In this document: piece by piece, positions 11,720-22,375 of the stretch
Numbering within the stretch: position 1 is the first letter of the stretch
Layout: each line of letters opens with the position of its first letter
Assembly: GCA_911728435.2 (NCBI GenBank)
Contig: OU452211.1
Coordinates: forward strand, 8,476,428-8,540,427
Direction: 5' to 3'
DNA from: Apoderus coryli
Taxonomy: Eukaryota; Arthropoda; Insecta; Coleoptera; Attelabidae
DNA: 64,000 nucleotides
Translations under genes and position numbers: made by a program
Notes under the pieces: generated by a model
What the model saw: the letters and a program-made list of their open reading frames with translations, nothing else
Databases searched by the model: none
Told to the model about the DNA's origin: nothing

Positions 11720-12415
11720 GCTAAATCGCAGTTGCTATGCTAAAGTTTTTGAACATTTTGCGTACAGTACCTTCTGCGATTTTATTTGAATCAAAACTGG
11801 TGAGAGTAGCGAATGTATCGACCCGGAGCTGAAATTCCGAAAGAACTCGGAAGCGTGTGCTTACCCTTGCCGATCCCGCACCGACCCGCTTTTTTAGGGC
11901 AACATCGGACCAGAGTCGGCTCGGAGTGATGTATGCCAAATAGGCCATTAAGATTGCAAATAAGTTAGTGGCAACTTTGTAATGCTTCTATACTATTAGT
12001 ATTAAAATAGTTTCAGATTATGTTTTTATTTTTTTTAATTTAAAGGCTTTATTGCTGTTACATTGTGGCTACAATCGATTGTTAAAGTGGCAAAATACAA
12101 TAGCTGCCACCTGCCACTTCAAAGTGGCGGGTCGAAGGTGATGTTACCATAATTTCACTATCAAGTGATGTAGAAATTGTCTAGGATAGTTATATTTGCC
12201 ACTTGTTTGTTTAAACTTATAATAGAGTGGGATTTTTTAGTGGAACCCACTTTAAAATGCCACTGTTTGAAGGTCACGTAGAGCTTAATCTTTAATGTCG
12301 CCATCCATCTTGCCATAATAATTTTGATCATTTTTTTTTGGTTTAGTAACCCTTTATGGAATAATAACTCAATACGATTTTAAGTAACCAATATCGATAA
12401 AATGATTTATGTAAA
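11720..12415. other. no gene seen; AAGTGGC-rich sequence
   Basis: Repeated words GCCACTT/AAGTGGC occur at about 12084, 12113-12125, 12197 and 12247. I read this as old transposon DNA around the Harbinger remnant. Confidence 0.35.
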
Positions 12416-12417
12416 AA

Positions 12418-13165
12418 ATATTACTTTACTTACTTTACTCCATGGCTCTACAACCCGGGGTGGGTCTTGGCCGACTGTACTATTCGCCTCCATTATTGTC
12501 GATCTTCCAACAATGCTGGGTCGTACTCTATCCCAATGGTCCTTAGGTCCGTTTTGATATTGTCCCGCCATCTCATTCGGGGGCGCCCCAAAGGTCTTCG
12601 TCCCACTGGTACTCCCTCCCAAGCCAATTTTATCATCCGTGTGTCAGGCTGTCTTTGTACGTGACCCGCCCATTGCAGTCTTCTTGTCTTTATCTCCTTC
12701 ACAATATCTGGATCCTTGTATAATTCTGCTATTTCTTGGTTGGTTCTTATTCGGTACTGTTGGGTTTCTGGGCTTCGCAGTGGTCCAAAAATCTTGTGCA
12801 GAACCTTCCTCTCAAAGATTCTCAATTTTCGTTCGTTGTCTTTGGTCAGGGTCCAGGTTTCGCTAGCATACATAACAGTCGGTCGTATAATGGTCTTATA
12901 AACTGTAATTTTTGTTCTTCGCGAGATACTAGTACTGACTTTAGCGTATAGAGACATTTGGTTCCACTTTGAATTCGGACTTTAATTTCATCAGGTTGTT
13001 ATCTTGTGTAATTGTGGCTTCCAAATACTTAAAGGTTGCGACCCTCTCGAAATTGTAATCCCCCACAGTAACATTTTGGCCCACCCTATCTCTACGTCCT
13101 GTTCTACTGGTGTGCATATACTTGGTTTTGTCCTCGTTTATTCTGTGTCCCACTTGCTCATCTTG
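12418..13165 (-). pseudogene. RTE-clade non-LTR retrotransposon, C-terminal end
   Basis: Two minus-strand frames (13153-12941 and 12957-12493) give 'ERVATFKYLEATITQDN', then 'YKTIIRPTVMYASETWTLTK' and 'RRLQWAGHVQRQPDTR', ending 'GRPRMRWRDNIKTDL'. This is the conserved C-terminus of RTE/BovB-like RTs. The element ends in AGTAAGTAAAGTAA, a short-repeat tail typical of RTE. One frameshift joins the pieces and the polymerase core is missing. The insertion is oriented leftward. Confidence 0.85.
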
Positions 13166-13269
13166 TGTTATAAAACCGTCTAGTTTACGTGGAAATAATT
13201 TTGGCGATATCAGATAAAGTTACCAATATCGTAACGGCTGCGTGCTGATCACTTAAAATGCTACTTGGG

Positions 13270-13540
13270 TACACATGATAGGTTATTCAATAAGTATTTT
13301 GACAAAACTCAATTTTATTATTCAACATAGTCGCCTTCGAAAGCAATACAACGAGTATAGCGAATTTCCAACTTTTCGATACCACTTTTATAGTGCGATT
13401 TCTCTTTCTCGTCAAAATAGGCCTCAGTTTCAGCGATTACTTCATCATTGGACTTAAATTTCTTTCCAGCAAGATCTGAAAACAGGAAAAAGTCGCTGGA
13501 GGCTAAATCTGGAAAATACGGTGGATGAAATATGCGGTGA
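13270..13540 (-). pseudogene. mariner transposase C-terminus (a second family)
   Basis: Minus-strand reading gives 'HPPYFPDLASSDFFLFSDL', with the third catalytic Asp, then 'AYFDEKEKSHYKSGIEKLE', ending 'EGDYVE' and a stop. The downstream sequence AGGTTATTCAATAAGTATTT looks like the terminal repeat. Sequence and terminus differ from the five-copy family, so this is a separate mariner lineage. The N-terminal two thirds is absent. Confidence 0.8.
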
Positions 13541-13943
13541 AAAAAACTGTTCTTAAATATTCTGATATAAAAGTCAAGGGGTATTAGTATGAAAATAAAT
13601 CAATATCCCACCACAATATGGAGGATATATTGACGACATTGTCTCCACATTTATCTCTTTTCAACAGTAGCACATATATGAGCATGTATGGTCTGAACTA
13701 TTGTTTTATTTGATATTTTTAGAAAATGTACTAACTGATTTTTCCATACGAGTCGTTTTCAGTGTTATGTCATTGTTTTTGTAGGCACTGTTTTGTTTTC
13801 TATCTCCAACATGCCGTGCTGGATGCAAAAGAAGTTTCGTGATGGGTTATGTGCTATTTTAGTTCATCATGTCTGTTTTATAAATACAGAAAAAAAACTG
13901 TTGTGTTGAACTAATGTAAAAGTTCCATGAATCCTTATGGGTA

Positions 13944-15187
13944 CAAGGGTTGCCTTTGATATTTCGACATTGGAGAACAAAAACAAATATTAATCATCGA
14001 AAATCACTTTATTGTTTTTCAAAATATTCCCCATGAATATCTATACACTTTTGCATGCGTTTGAACCAATTGTCGAAGCACTTTTGCCACTCTGATTGAG
14101 GTATCTCCAAAACATTCATTCTGAATGCAGCAACCGCTTCTTCAAGTGTCGAAAAACGTTGACCTCTCAGTTTGTTTTTTACGTACCGGAATAAAAAGAA
14201 GTCATTCGGTGCCAAGTCAGGACTATACGGCGGTTGACTCATCAAATCGATGTTTTGGGTGCTCAAAAATGCAGTTGTTTGAGCCGATGTGTTAGAGCTC
14301 GCATTGTCGTGGTGAAGAGTGATCCGTCTTCGGCGGTTGGTTTTCCTGATTTCTTGGAAGACAACTGGTAAACAAATAGTTGTGTACCACTCAAAATTGA
14401 CTGTTCTGCGTTGTTCTAGTGGTACGGTTGCGACATGTCCAGTTTCTCTGGAAAAACTAACGACCATTTGCTTGGAAGTGCTTCGTGCGCGAACAACTTT
14501 TGTTGGATTTGGCTCTTCTTGAAACATCCATACAGTCGACTGCTGTTTACTTTCGGGTAAATCACCTGTCACGATGTCATAGACGTGCTTCGAAGCACCG
14601 CGATCGTATTTTTTGAGCATTTCTTTCGACGAATCGACATGAGCCTTTTTTTGAGCGATTGACAAATTGTGTGGGATCCAACGCGAACAAATTTTTTTGT
14701 TAGTCAAATGTTTATGCAATATTGAATGTATGCTGGTCCCACTAATGCCTAAGGTTCTCTCAATCTCTCGATAGGTCACATGACGGTCTTGCAATATCAG
14801 TTCGCGCACAGCATCAATGGTTTTCGGAACAACAACTGATTTTGGACGACTTTCACTAAATTCGTCTTGGAGTGAACTATGACCACGATTGAATTCACCA
14901 TACCATCGATAAACACTGGTCCTTGACCAAAAATTGAATTAAGTTGCTGAGTTAATCCACGTCGAAAGTTGTAAAAAATAATCGCACGAAAATGTTCACG
15001 ATTTAATTCCATTTTTGGGCCGAGATGAATCTTTTAAGTTATTGTAAACAACACAAATAGCGCTCGTATGTCAAAACGTTCTGAGTACGTATAACCTCAA
15101 AAATGTCCAACTTTACGATAGAGCTGTCAGTTGCCAGATTGCAACACCAGGGATGCCAAATCCCGAAATATAAAAGGCAACCCCTGT
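13944..15187 (-). mobile_element. mariner element, copy 3 (reverse orientation)
   Basis: Both terminal repeats are present: CAAGGGTTGCCTTTGATATT at the left and the complement near 15150-15187. At about 1.24 kb it is close to the usual mariner length of 1.2-1.3 kb. Confidence 0.85.
14009..15012 (-). pseudogene. mariner transposase, inactivated (copy 3)
   Basis: The N-terminal piece (15012-14797) begins 'MELNREHFRAIIFYNFRRGL' but shifts frame within the DNA-binding domain. The longer piece (14809-14009, 266 codons) contains the second helix-turn-helix region and 'DIVTGD' with the first Asp, followed by a deletion that removes the usual ESWIYAYE. 'LHHDNASSNTSAQT' (second Asp) and 'YSPDLAPNDFFLF' (third Asp, DD34D) follow, then the normal C-terminus 'IDIHGEYFEKQ'. 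It is the longest single frame of the family here but is inactive. Confidence 0.85.
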
Positions 15188-15189
15188 GA

Positions 15190-16115
15190 AAACAATTATG
15201 CCAATTTTTCGTTTTTGGGTTGAATCTATCCCTGTTCTAACAACCCTAGTTGAAGAGAAACATTTTCGATAAAATAATTTAAAATTCCAAATTCACATTA
15301 ACGTGGGTTCAAAAATGCTTTGTATGCAGGGTGATAAGGGTGATAAAAGCACCATTCCGATGGCTGATGGTAGTTTTATTATTTTTTTTTCAGGAACGTT
15401 GACCTATTGCGCAAAAAATATTAATATTACTCCGACTCTCACATAAAAAATATCTACAATCATTTTTGTAATAAACTGAATACAGTACCATGGTGTAAGT
15501 AGTAGTAGGTAACCATATAATATTTTATTCAAATTGCCAGCGAGCGAGCGACCGAACGAACGACCGAACCAAGCAAGCAACCAGTCAGCCAACATTTAAA
15601 ATTTTCTGGGTAATTAATTTCCAACACTGTTTCCGCTCAGTGTCAACAAATTTGTTTTAATACTTTTCACACGCAACGATTAAATTTGCTCTTATATAAA
15701 GAGAAATTTATAGGTAAACTCAGTTGAACAAACGCAAATATTTATTTGGCATTGGAACTTATAGAGCGAACCAATTTTAGAAAGACATTTACATGTTATT
15801 TTTATTTGGAACATCTTCAGTTATGTGAAAAATTAAGAATTTTTTAGTATACAGTGACAACCAAAAGTAAGACATAAATTTTATAAAATAAAAAATATGT
15901 ACGCCACTGTCGTTTTTGTGTTTTTATTAATAATAATTACGTAACAACAAGAACAGTTTAAAATTTCAGCTAAACTAAAATAGTTTATTTAATTCTCACT
16001 TTGAAGGTCATTAACTCCTTATACTCACTAGACAAAAATTTTATATGACGAACTAAAATTCTTTTGTCGTGTTCTAAGCTCCTTCATTTACGACTTGACC
16101 TTTCCGGACACCCTG
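15190..16115. other. no gene seen; degenerate tetranucleotide run
   Basis: A run of CGAG/CGAA/CAAG units lies at about 15537-15590 (for example CGAGCGAGCGACCGAACGAA). The rest is AT-rich with nothing recognised. Confidence 0.4.
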
Positions 16116-16318
16116 TATACAGAGTGTCCCGAATTTCATCTGACAAAATTGAACAGGAGGTAGAACTTTCCAAAATAAGAAAAACAAAGTATATCGGAAA
16201 AAGCTAAAAAAAAAAAAAATCACTATCCGGATGTAACTGACCTTTTCTTTATATTTTTGATAGTTCTAGGTACCTGCTGTTCAATTTTAGCATATGCAAT
16301 TCGGGACACCCTATATGT
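16116..16318. mobile_element. miniature inverted-repeat element, about 200 bp
   Basis: Left end TACAGAGTGTCCCGAATTTC and the reverse complement of the right end, TATAGGGTGTCCCGAATTGC, match. The match continues inward through an AAAATTGAACAG block for about 45 bases per arm. TA lies at both outer edges. There is no coding capacity. A second ACACCCTGTA end abuts it at 16108, so two elements may lie back to back. Confidence 0.75.
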
Positions 16319-17777
16319 ATTTTAGTTTCTTTGGAATTCCACCACCTAAAACCTGTCATTGAAAGTTCACCCCTTCCCCGCAAGGAAAATAAAAAACTAA
16401 AAATAAGTAAAACTTTCGCAACCTTCATTCGGCAAACCCGCTACCTTGATTTATGTGATTCCGGGAATCATGGCTCTCCTATATAGTAGTGGCGCATAGC
16501 ATATACACATTTCTACCTAAGAACGCAACGCAACGGGTCTCTGATATTTATTTTATACATCTGTTCCCCTTGACGTAATGTCCCTCCATATGTATTGCTA
16601 GCGTGTGCATGCTTTTAAGAGTGAAGGTTGTTAAGGAGCGAGAAAGGCGCTACTGTTACTGACGAATTACGACCCTGATGCATTACCATTTACAGGACCG
16701 GCTTCGTAAATAAATTAGCCAGAAACGAGCAAGAGAGTGCTATTGTTTTGGAGCATTATAAGGGTGGTGTTTCAGAAAACATTGACTATCGCTACCACAT
16801 GTGAAAATTAGACTTTTTTTCATATCAGCTTCAATTCACACCTTCCTGTTTAACCACGTTTGTTGTTCTGTAGTAATTTCGTGTTTGTTCGGCTGATCAA
16901 TGACATGTTACGAATCATACCTCCATACCATTCAAAGTATATTTTCTAGAATTGTATTTATATAATTTTTCGGGTTAAAATCTTAAAAACAGTTTATAAC
17001 TGCCTTTTAACCCTTTTTGCGACCACAGACAAATCAAGAATCTGTTGTTGTCATTGTAATAATATTTCTTTTATGTTTGTAAAAGTGTTCTGTATTTTTG
17101 GTTGCAAATAAACTGATTATTATTATTTGCTTATCAAGCCCTAAGAAACTAACCATAATGATGAATATTTGAATATTTTGCATAGTTTGCATATTTCTTT
17201 CAACATTTTTCGTAACTTATATCAAATATTGTCCGTTATAGTTAATACTATTTCTAAAGTGTGTTTAGTGAAAAATGTATAAACGAAAATTTCAGATGAC
17301 ACTTCGAAATTAATGTGACAACTAAAATTTCAAGAATATACGAGTCGCATCCGAGTTGTGGTACATTCAATAAAATTAATGAAAAAAAAAAAAAACGATT
17401 GCGCACACAGTCTCCTAAAAATGTACCCAGTCGTCACAGAAATGACTGTAGTAGAATTTAAAATTGGTTTTATGCCCATCTAATACACGTAGACAGGTAA
17501 TTTCTCTCAAAGTAATAGTAGCATTTTGTGTAATTTTTGTTTCGGAAATTCCCTATAGAAAACAGTCACCTCTGCGTCACACACCAAAAGTTGTAAAATT
17601 CATAGTTTTGTCGCATTCGTACACCGTTGAAAAGTACCCGTTACACAATTGAATGAAATAAATTATGCACATAGCTGTTGCGCCTTGTGGCGCAATTTGT
17701 GTCAAATTGTTCGTACTTTTGTCCTTTTGTAGCAGTCATCGCAAATAAATATAAATAAACAAACAAGATATTCAACG

Positions 17778-17780
<3 letters not shown>
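16319..17780. other. no gene seen; one non-LTR 3' tail
   Basis: At 17050-17130 an AT-rich stretch ends 'TTGCAAATAAACTGATTATT' plus ATT units, like the tails at 6.1 and 8.86 kb. Nothing else is recognised. Confidence 0.4.

Positions 17781-17823
<43 letters not shown>
17781..17823. repeat. (TA)n microsatellite, left flank of the PLE palindrome
   Basis: About 21 TA units run directly into the left arm of the Penelope palindrome. A matching (TA)n lies on the right side. Confidence 0.9.
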
Positions 17824-17826
<3 letters not shown>

Positions 17827-17869
17827 GGTATAGGCTAATGTGGTGTAGTGTAAAAAAAACTCTTTTTTA

Positions 17870-17916
17870 CTATGCCAAGCTTTCGAAATTTTTTAATTTC
17901 TTCTTCAGGGCTGCAA
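17870..17916 (-). ncRNA. hammerhead-ribozyme-like core near the PLE 3' end (left arm)
   Basis: This is the mirror copy of the right-arm core, with CTGAAGA at 17902-17908 on the minus strand. It sits about 55 bases from the end of the left arm, as in the right arm. Confidence 0.6.
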
Positions 17917-18550
17917 ATTACAAGAACAACGGTTTATGTTTTATATAAAAAGTACAATTCGCAAGTAATATTACCTTTGGTATGTAAAGGTGAGTTACAT
18001 TAATGTTAAAACTGACATATTTTTTTATATTTTATTGTATATAGTTGTATATAATTGTAGGAAAACAACCAAAATAATGTTTAAAATGTGAGAATTAATA
18101 ATATTATTAAGCAGAAAACGTGGTGCCTATTCCAAGATCTAATCTACAATTTGATCAAGAGAACGATTTGCAAAAACTTATAGTGATAGGTATCAAATAT
18201 AAAAAGTATAAACGGCGAGCGTTTCATTTATTTCATAGATGGTAACATGGGCGGACCTATAAATAGTTCTCGCTAATTTTGAAGGAAAAGCTGTCACTCT
18301 TTTCCCCGAATAACCGCGAGATCAATGAGGTGGATATATTAAAATATAATATATTGTGTATTTCTTTGTTCGGCAATCCTAATGTTCCATCAATCATTTC
18401 TCTGATTTATATAATTAGTCTCACTAAAATAAGATTTCCTTTTTGTGAGCAGACTCCAAAACGGCGTTGGGAACTGTCACTTCCCCCACCATCCCGAAGC
18501 CCCCACTTCTAAACAACGTGAACGGAGACTAATTTGTTTTTTCGTAATGA

Positions 18551-18794
18551 GAAAACAGGCTGTCACCACTGTTTTCAGTTGTCCTGATAAGTGCAACGCA
18601 GGCTGCCACTACTGCGTTACAAAAACATTGTAATTAATGGATTGATATCTATGAGCCTTCTGACAAAATTTGACTAATCAACGTCTATGTAGACGTTAAT
18701 CCATCAACTGTCGTCAAACAAATCGGGAAACAGGCTCTCACCACTGCTAACGAACTGTGTTAAAACAGAAAACAGGCTCTCACCACTGTTTTCC
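18551..18794 (-). ncRNA. the same four hairpins in the left PLE arm
   Basis: This is the mirror copy of the right-arm hairpin set, in the 3' region of the left (minus-strand) PLE. H4 is at 18551-18576, H3 around 18593-18621, H2 around 18727-18748 and H1 near 18769-18794. Confidence 0.75.
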
Positions 18795-18817
18795 TATTCA
18801 ATTGGTACTGACAAGGG

Positions 18818-20233
18818 CTAAATTGATCCTTGTGAGTCATCCGGCTCAGAATTGCGTGAATCACCCAATTGGCAAATATATGTGTACATCGCGCTAGTCG
18901 TGTCTATATCTCTTCGTTTGTTTAAACAGTTTTCGTCTCTATTAGTCTCAAACATCTCCAAGAACAGTCTCTTTGTTAAGTTAGGTTCAATGTGTAAGGC
19001 TTTTGTGTTTTCGTAACTTGGAAGGTGTCCAGTGTCCAGATGATGTTCTGACAGGGCACATGATCTCTTATTGAGACGACAATCACTTTTATGTGATGTT
19101 AACCTGTCTCTTAACACTCGAGACGTCTGTCCAATATAAGTTAGATTACAGGACTTGCAGGGAATGCTATATACCACATTCGAAGTCCTCATTGCATCAT
19201 CTCTATCTTTAAGCTTTGAGAAAATATTGCCAACTGTTTTTGTATATTTCTGTGCTACTTTTATGGAATCAAATTTGCTAAAAACTTTTGCTATTTTTTT
19301 GTGATACATCCTTTATATACGGAATAGCATAATAAAAGGTTCTTGTTGCCTCACTGTTGTTGTGTGTATTGGTGTGCTCATGTTCGTTATTGACTGAAGA
19401 TCTATTGGTACTAGTGTTGTAAATTAGTTTTCTTAACAGCTGTTTGGGGTACGAATTTTCAATAAGTACATCGAACAAGATTTTTTTATTTTTTTCCAAT
19501 AAACTGTGGTGACAAAGGTTTTCTATTCGTTTTTTTAATCCCAAGACGGAATTGATTTTTATCTTCTCAGTGTGGAAAGAATTATAATTTATATATCTTC
19601 CAGAATTGGTGGGTTTTACATACCAATCAACGAAAATTTTATTGTCAGGCATTCTAATTAACTTAGTGTCTAGGAAAGGTACACTTCTATCCTTCTCCTC
19701 CTCCATAGTGAACTGAATGTATTCATTGTAGTTGTTGAACACTTCTAGAATTACTTCTTTTTTGTTGTGTGGTATAGCACAAATTAGATCATCAACATAT
19801 TTCTTCAGAAAGGGCAAATCAAAATCCAGCAGTGGTAGGACACAGTCCAATAAGTCATCCATGACATATTGGGCTAAAATCGGTGATAAAGTAGCACCCA
19901 TAGGTGTACCTAAGATTTGTTTATAAAAATAGTTCTCAAAAGAAAAGTATGTGGAGTCGAAAATGAACTCTATTATATTCAAAAATTCTTTTTTGGGGAT
20001 GTTGGTAATCTCTGAAATTAGGTTCCACCTTTTCTCAACGCTACGAAAGACCAGATTTTTGGGGATATTACTATACAAAGAAACCACATCAAGGCTCACC
20101 AACACATAGTCTTGAGGTAGCTGTTTTTCATTAATATAACTTGCAAATTTAAAGGAATCTGTTGTGAAATATGGGTTGTCCTTATTGTAGGCATTGGTCA
20201 AAATGTCCGTAATAAATTTTGATAACTTGCTGG
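18818..20233 (-). pseudogene. Penelope-like RT plus GIY-YIG endonuclease, left copy (truncated, frameshifted)
   Basis: From its 5' end the frame holds 'VSLDVVSLYSNIP' (RT motif A), 'GTPMGATLSPILAQYVMDD' (motif B region) and 'FLKKYVDDLICAIP' (motif C, YVDD). The C-terminus has the GIY-YIG endonuclease: 'VVYSIPCKSCNLTYIGQTSR', then 'SEHHLDTGH'. An extra A at about 19292 shifts the frame between RT and endonuclease. The open frame continues upstream to 20378, but those first 48 or so codons are antisense sequence of the right arm, an artefact of the palindrome. The true N-terminus is absent. Confidence 0.9.
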
Positions 20234-20235
20234 TA

Positions 20236-21291
20236 GCCCAATATGTCATGGATGACTTATTGGACTGTGTCCTACCACTGCTGGATTTTGATTTGCCCTT
20301 TCTGAAGAAATATGTTGATGATCTAATTTGTGCTATACCACACAACAAAAAAGAAGTAATTCTAGAAGTGTTCAACAACTACAATGAATACATTCAGTTC
20401 ACTATGGAGGAGGAGAAGGATAGAAGTGTACCTTTCCTAGACACTAAGTTAATTAGAATGCCTGACAATAAAATTTTCGTTGATTGGTATGTAAAACCCA
20501 CCAATTCTGGAAGATATATAAATTATAATTCTTTCCACACTGAGAAGATAAAAATCAATTCCGTCTTGGGATTAAAAAAACGAATAGAAAACCTTTGTCA
20601 CCACAGTTTATTGGAAAAAAATAAAAAAATCTTGTTCGATGTACTTATTGAAAATTCGTACCCCAAACAGCTGTTAAGAAAACTAATTTACAACACTAGT
20701 ACCAATAGATCTTCAGTCAATAACGAACATGAGCACACCAATACACACAACAACAGTGAGGCAACAAGAACCTTTTATTATGCTATTCCGTATATAAAGG
20801 ATGTATCACAAAAAATAGCAAAAGTTTTTAGCAAATTTGATTCCATAAAAGTAGCACAGAAATATACAAAAACAGTTGGCAATATTTTCTCAAAGCTTAA
20901 AGATAGAGATGATGCAATGAGGACTTCGAATGTGGTATATAGCATTCCCTGCAAGTCCTGTAATCTAACTTATATTGGACAGACGTCTCGAGTGTTAAGA
21001 GACAGGTTAACATCACATAAAAGTGATTGTCGTCTCAATAAGAGATCATGTGCCCTGTCAGAACATCATCTGGACACTGGACACCTTCCAAGTTACGAAA
21101 ACACAAAAGCCTTACACATTGAACCTAACTTAACAAAGAGACTGTTCTTGGAGATGTTTGAGACTAATAGAGACGAAAACTGTTTAAACAAACGAAGAGA
21201 TATAGACACGACTAGCGCGATGTACACATATATTTGCCAATTGGGTGATTCACGCAATTCTGAGCCGGATGACTCACAAGGATCAATTTAG
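20236..21291 (+). CDS. Penelope-like RT (C-terminal part) plus GIY-YIG endonuclease, right copy
   Basis: The frame is open from the arm junction, beginning 'AQYVMDDLLDCVLP', with YVDD at about codon 28, then the thumb region and an intact GIY-YIG domain ('TYIGQTSRVLRDRL'; 'CALSEHHLDTGH'), and a stop at 21291. The open frame technically starts at an ATG at 20194, but those 14 codons are antisense PLE sequence, so any product would be chimeric. RT motifs A and B are missing, so polymerase activity is not expected. The endonuclease half is undamaged. It lacks the left copy's frameshift. Confidence 0.88.
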   Translation, partial: AQYVMDDLLDCVLPLLDFDLPFLKKYVDDLICAIPHNKKEVILEVFNNYNEYIQFTMEEEKDRSVPFLDTKLIRMPDNKIFVDWYVKPTNSGRYINYNSFHTEKIKINSVLGLKKRIENLCHHSLLEKNKKILFDVLIENSYPKQLLRKLIYNTSTNRSSVNNEHEHTNTHNNSEATRTFYYAIPYIKDVSQKIAKVFSKFDSIKVAQKYTKTVGNIFSKLKDRDDAMRTSNVVYSIPCKSCNLTYIGQTSRVLRDRLTSHKSDCRLNKRSCALSEHHLDTGHLPSYENTKALHIEPNLTKRLFLEMFETNRDENCLNKRRDIDTTSAMYTYICQLGDSRNSEPDDSQGSI

Positions 21292-21315
21292 CCCTTGTCA
21301 GTACCAATTGAATAG

Positions 21316-21558
21316 GAAAACAGTGGTGAGAGCCTGTTTTCTGTTTTAACACAGTTCGTTAGCAGTGGTGAGAGCCTGTTTCCCGATTTGTTTGACGACA
21401 GTTGATGGATTAACGTCTACATAGACGTTGATTAGTCAAATTTTGTCAGAAGGCTCATAGATATCAATCCATTAATTACAATGTTTTTGTAACGCAGTAG
21501 TGGCAGCCTGCGTTGCACTTATCAGGACAACTGAAAACAGTGGTGACAGCCTGTTTTC
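21316..21558 (+). ncRNA. four covarying hairpins in the PLE 3' region (right arm)
   Basis: H1 21316-21341: stem GAAAACAG/CTGTTTTC, loop TGGTGAGAGC. H2 21361-21380: stem AGCAG/CTGTT with one G-T pair, same loop. H3 21489-21516: stem GTAACGCAG/CTGCGTTGC with one T-G pair, loop TAGTGGCAGC. H4 21533-21558: stem GAAAACAG/CTGTTTTC, loop TGGTGACAGC. Stem bases change on both sides while pairing is kept, and the 10-nt loop is conserved. H1-H2 and H3-H4 are each 44-45 nt apart. A fifth hairpin, ACGTCTA-CA-TAGACGT, lies near 21413-21428. They lie just after the ORF stop. Function is unknown. Confidence 0.75.
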
Positions 21559-22194
21559 TCATTACGAAAAAACAAATTAGTCTCCGTTCACGTTGTTTAG
21601 AAGTGGGGGCTTCGGGATGGTGGGGGAAGTGACAGTTCCCAACGCCGTTTTGGAGTCTGCTCACAAAAAGGAAATCTTATTTTAGTGAGACTAATTATAT
21701 AAATCAGAGAAAGGATTGATGGAACATTAGGATTGCCGAACAAAGAAATACACAATATATTATATTTTAATATATCCACCTCATTGATCTCGCGGTTATT
21801 CGGGGAAAAGAGTGACAGCTTTTCCTTCAAAATTAGCGAGAACTATTTATAGGTCCGCCCATGTTACCATCTATGAAATAAATGAAACGCTCGCCGTTTA
21901 TACTTTTTATATTTGATACCTATCACTATAAGTTTTTGCAAATCGTTCTCTTGATCAAATTGTAGATTAGATCTTGGAATAGGCACCACGTTTTCTGCTT
22001 AATAATATTATTAATTCTCACATTTTAAACATTATTTTGGTTGTTTTCCTACAATTATATACAACTATATACAATAAAATATAAAAAAATATGTCAGTTT
22101 TAACATTAATGTAACTCACCTTTACATACCAAAGGTAATATTACTTGCGAATTGTACTTTTTATATAAAACATAAACCGTTGTTCTTGTAATTT

Positions 22195-22245
22195 GCAGCC
22201 CTGAAGAAGAAATTAAAAAATTTCGAAAGCTTGGCATAGTAAAAA
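22195..22245 (+). ncRNA. hammerhead-ribozyme-like core near the PLE 3' end (right arm)
   Basis: CTGAAGA at 22201-22207 fits the core CTGANGA. Then come one extra A, stem II GAAATT/AATTTC with loop AAAA (22209-22224), GAAA at 22225-22228, and GCTT at 22229-22232. The last can form a two-pair, loop-less stem III (A-T, G-C) followed by cleavage-site T. GCC before and GGC after the core can start stem I. PLEs are known to carry minimal type I hammerheads of this form. The extra base before stem II is non-standard and activity is unproven. Confidence 0.6.
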
Positions 22246-22334
22246 AGAGTTTTTTTTACACTACACCACATTAGCCTATACCCCAATATATTGAACATAT
22301 TTGATATTCAAACAGTAGGCTACGAAAATACTGA

Positions 22335-22336
<2 letters not shown>

Positions 22337-22372
<36 letters not shown>
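22337..22372. repeat. (TA)n microsatellite, right flank of the PLE palindrome
   Basis: About 17 TA units lie 40 bases beyond the right arm and directly abut the tRNA-like fold-back element. Confidence 0.9.

Positions 22373-22375
<3 letters not shown>

Larger units (their letters stand above)
17816..22298. mobile_element. Penelope-like element, two head-to-head copies forming a 4.5 kb palindrome
   Basis: The left arm (17816-19876) is the reverse complement of the right arm (20234-22298), with about 2.06 kb per arm and an unpaired centre of about 357 bp (19877-20233). I noticed only two differences while comparing parts of the arms: one extra A in a homopolymer near 19292, and A/C at about 18390/21712. 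Each arm carries the C-terminal part of a PLE ORF and a 1 kb 3' region. Both copies are 5' truncated and point outward. The left copy is longer by the 357 bp centre. Partial, multiply arranged copies are known for PLEs. Confidence 0.9.

Noticed and set aside
20234..20378. N-terminal extension of the left PLE protein
   Set aside because: These codons are antisense to the right-arm RT, created by the palindrome.
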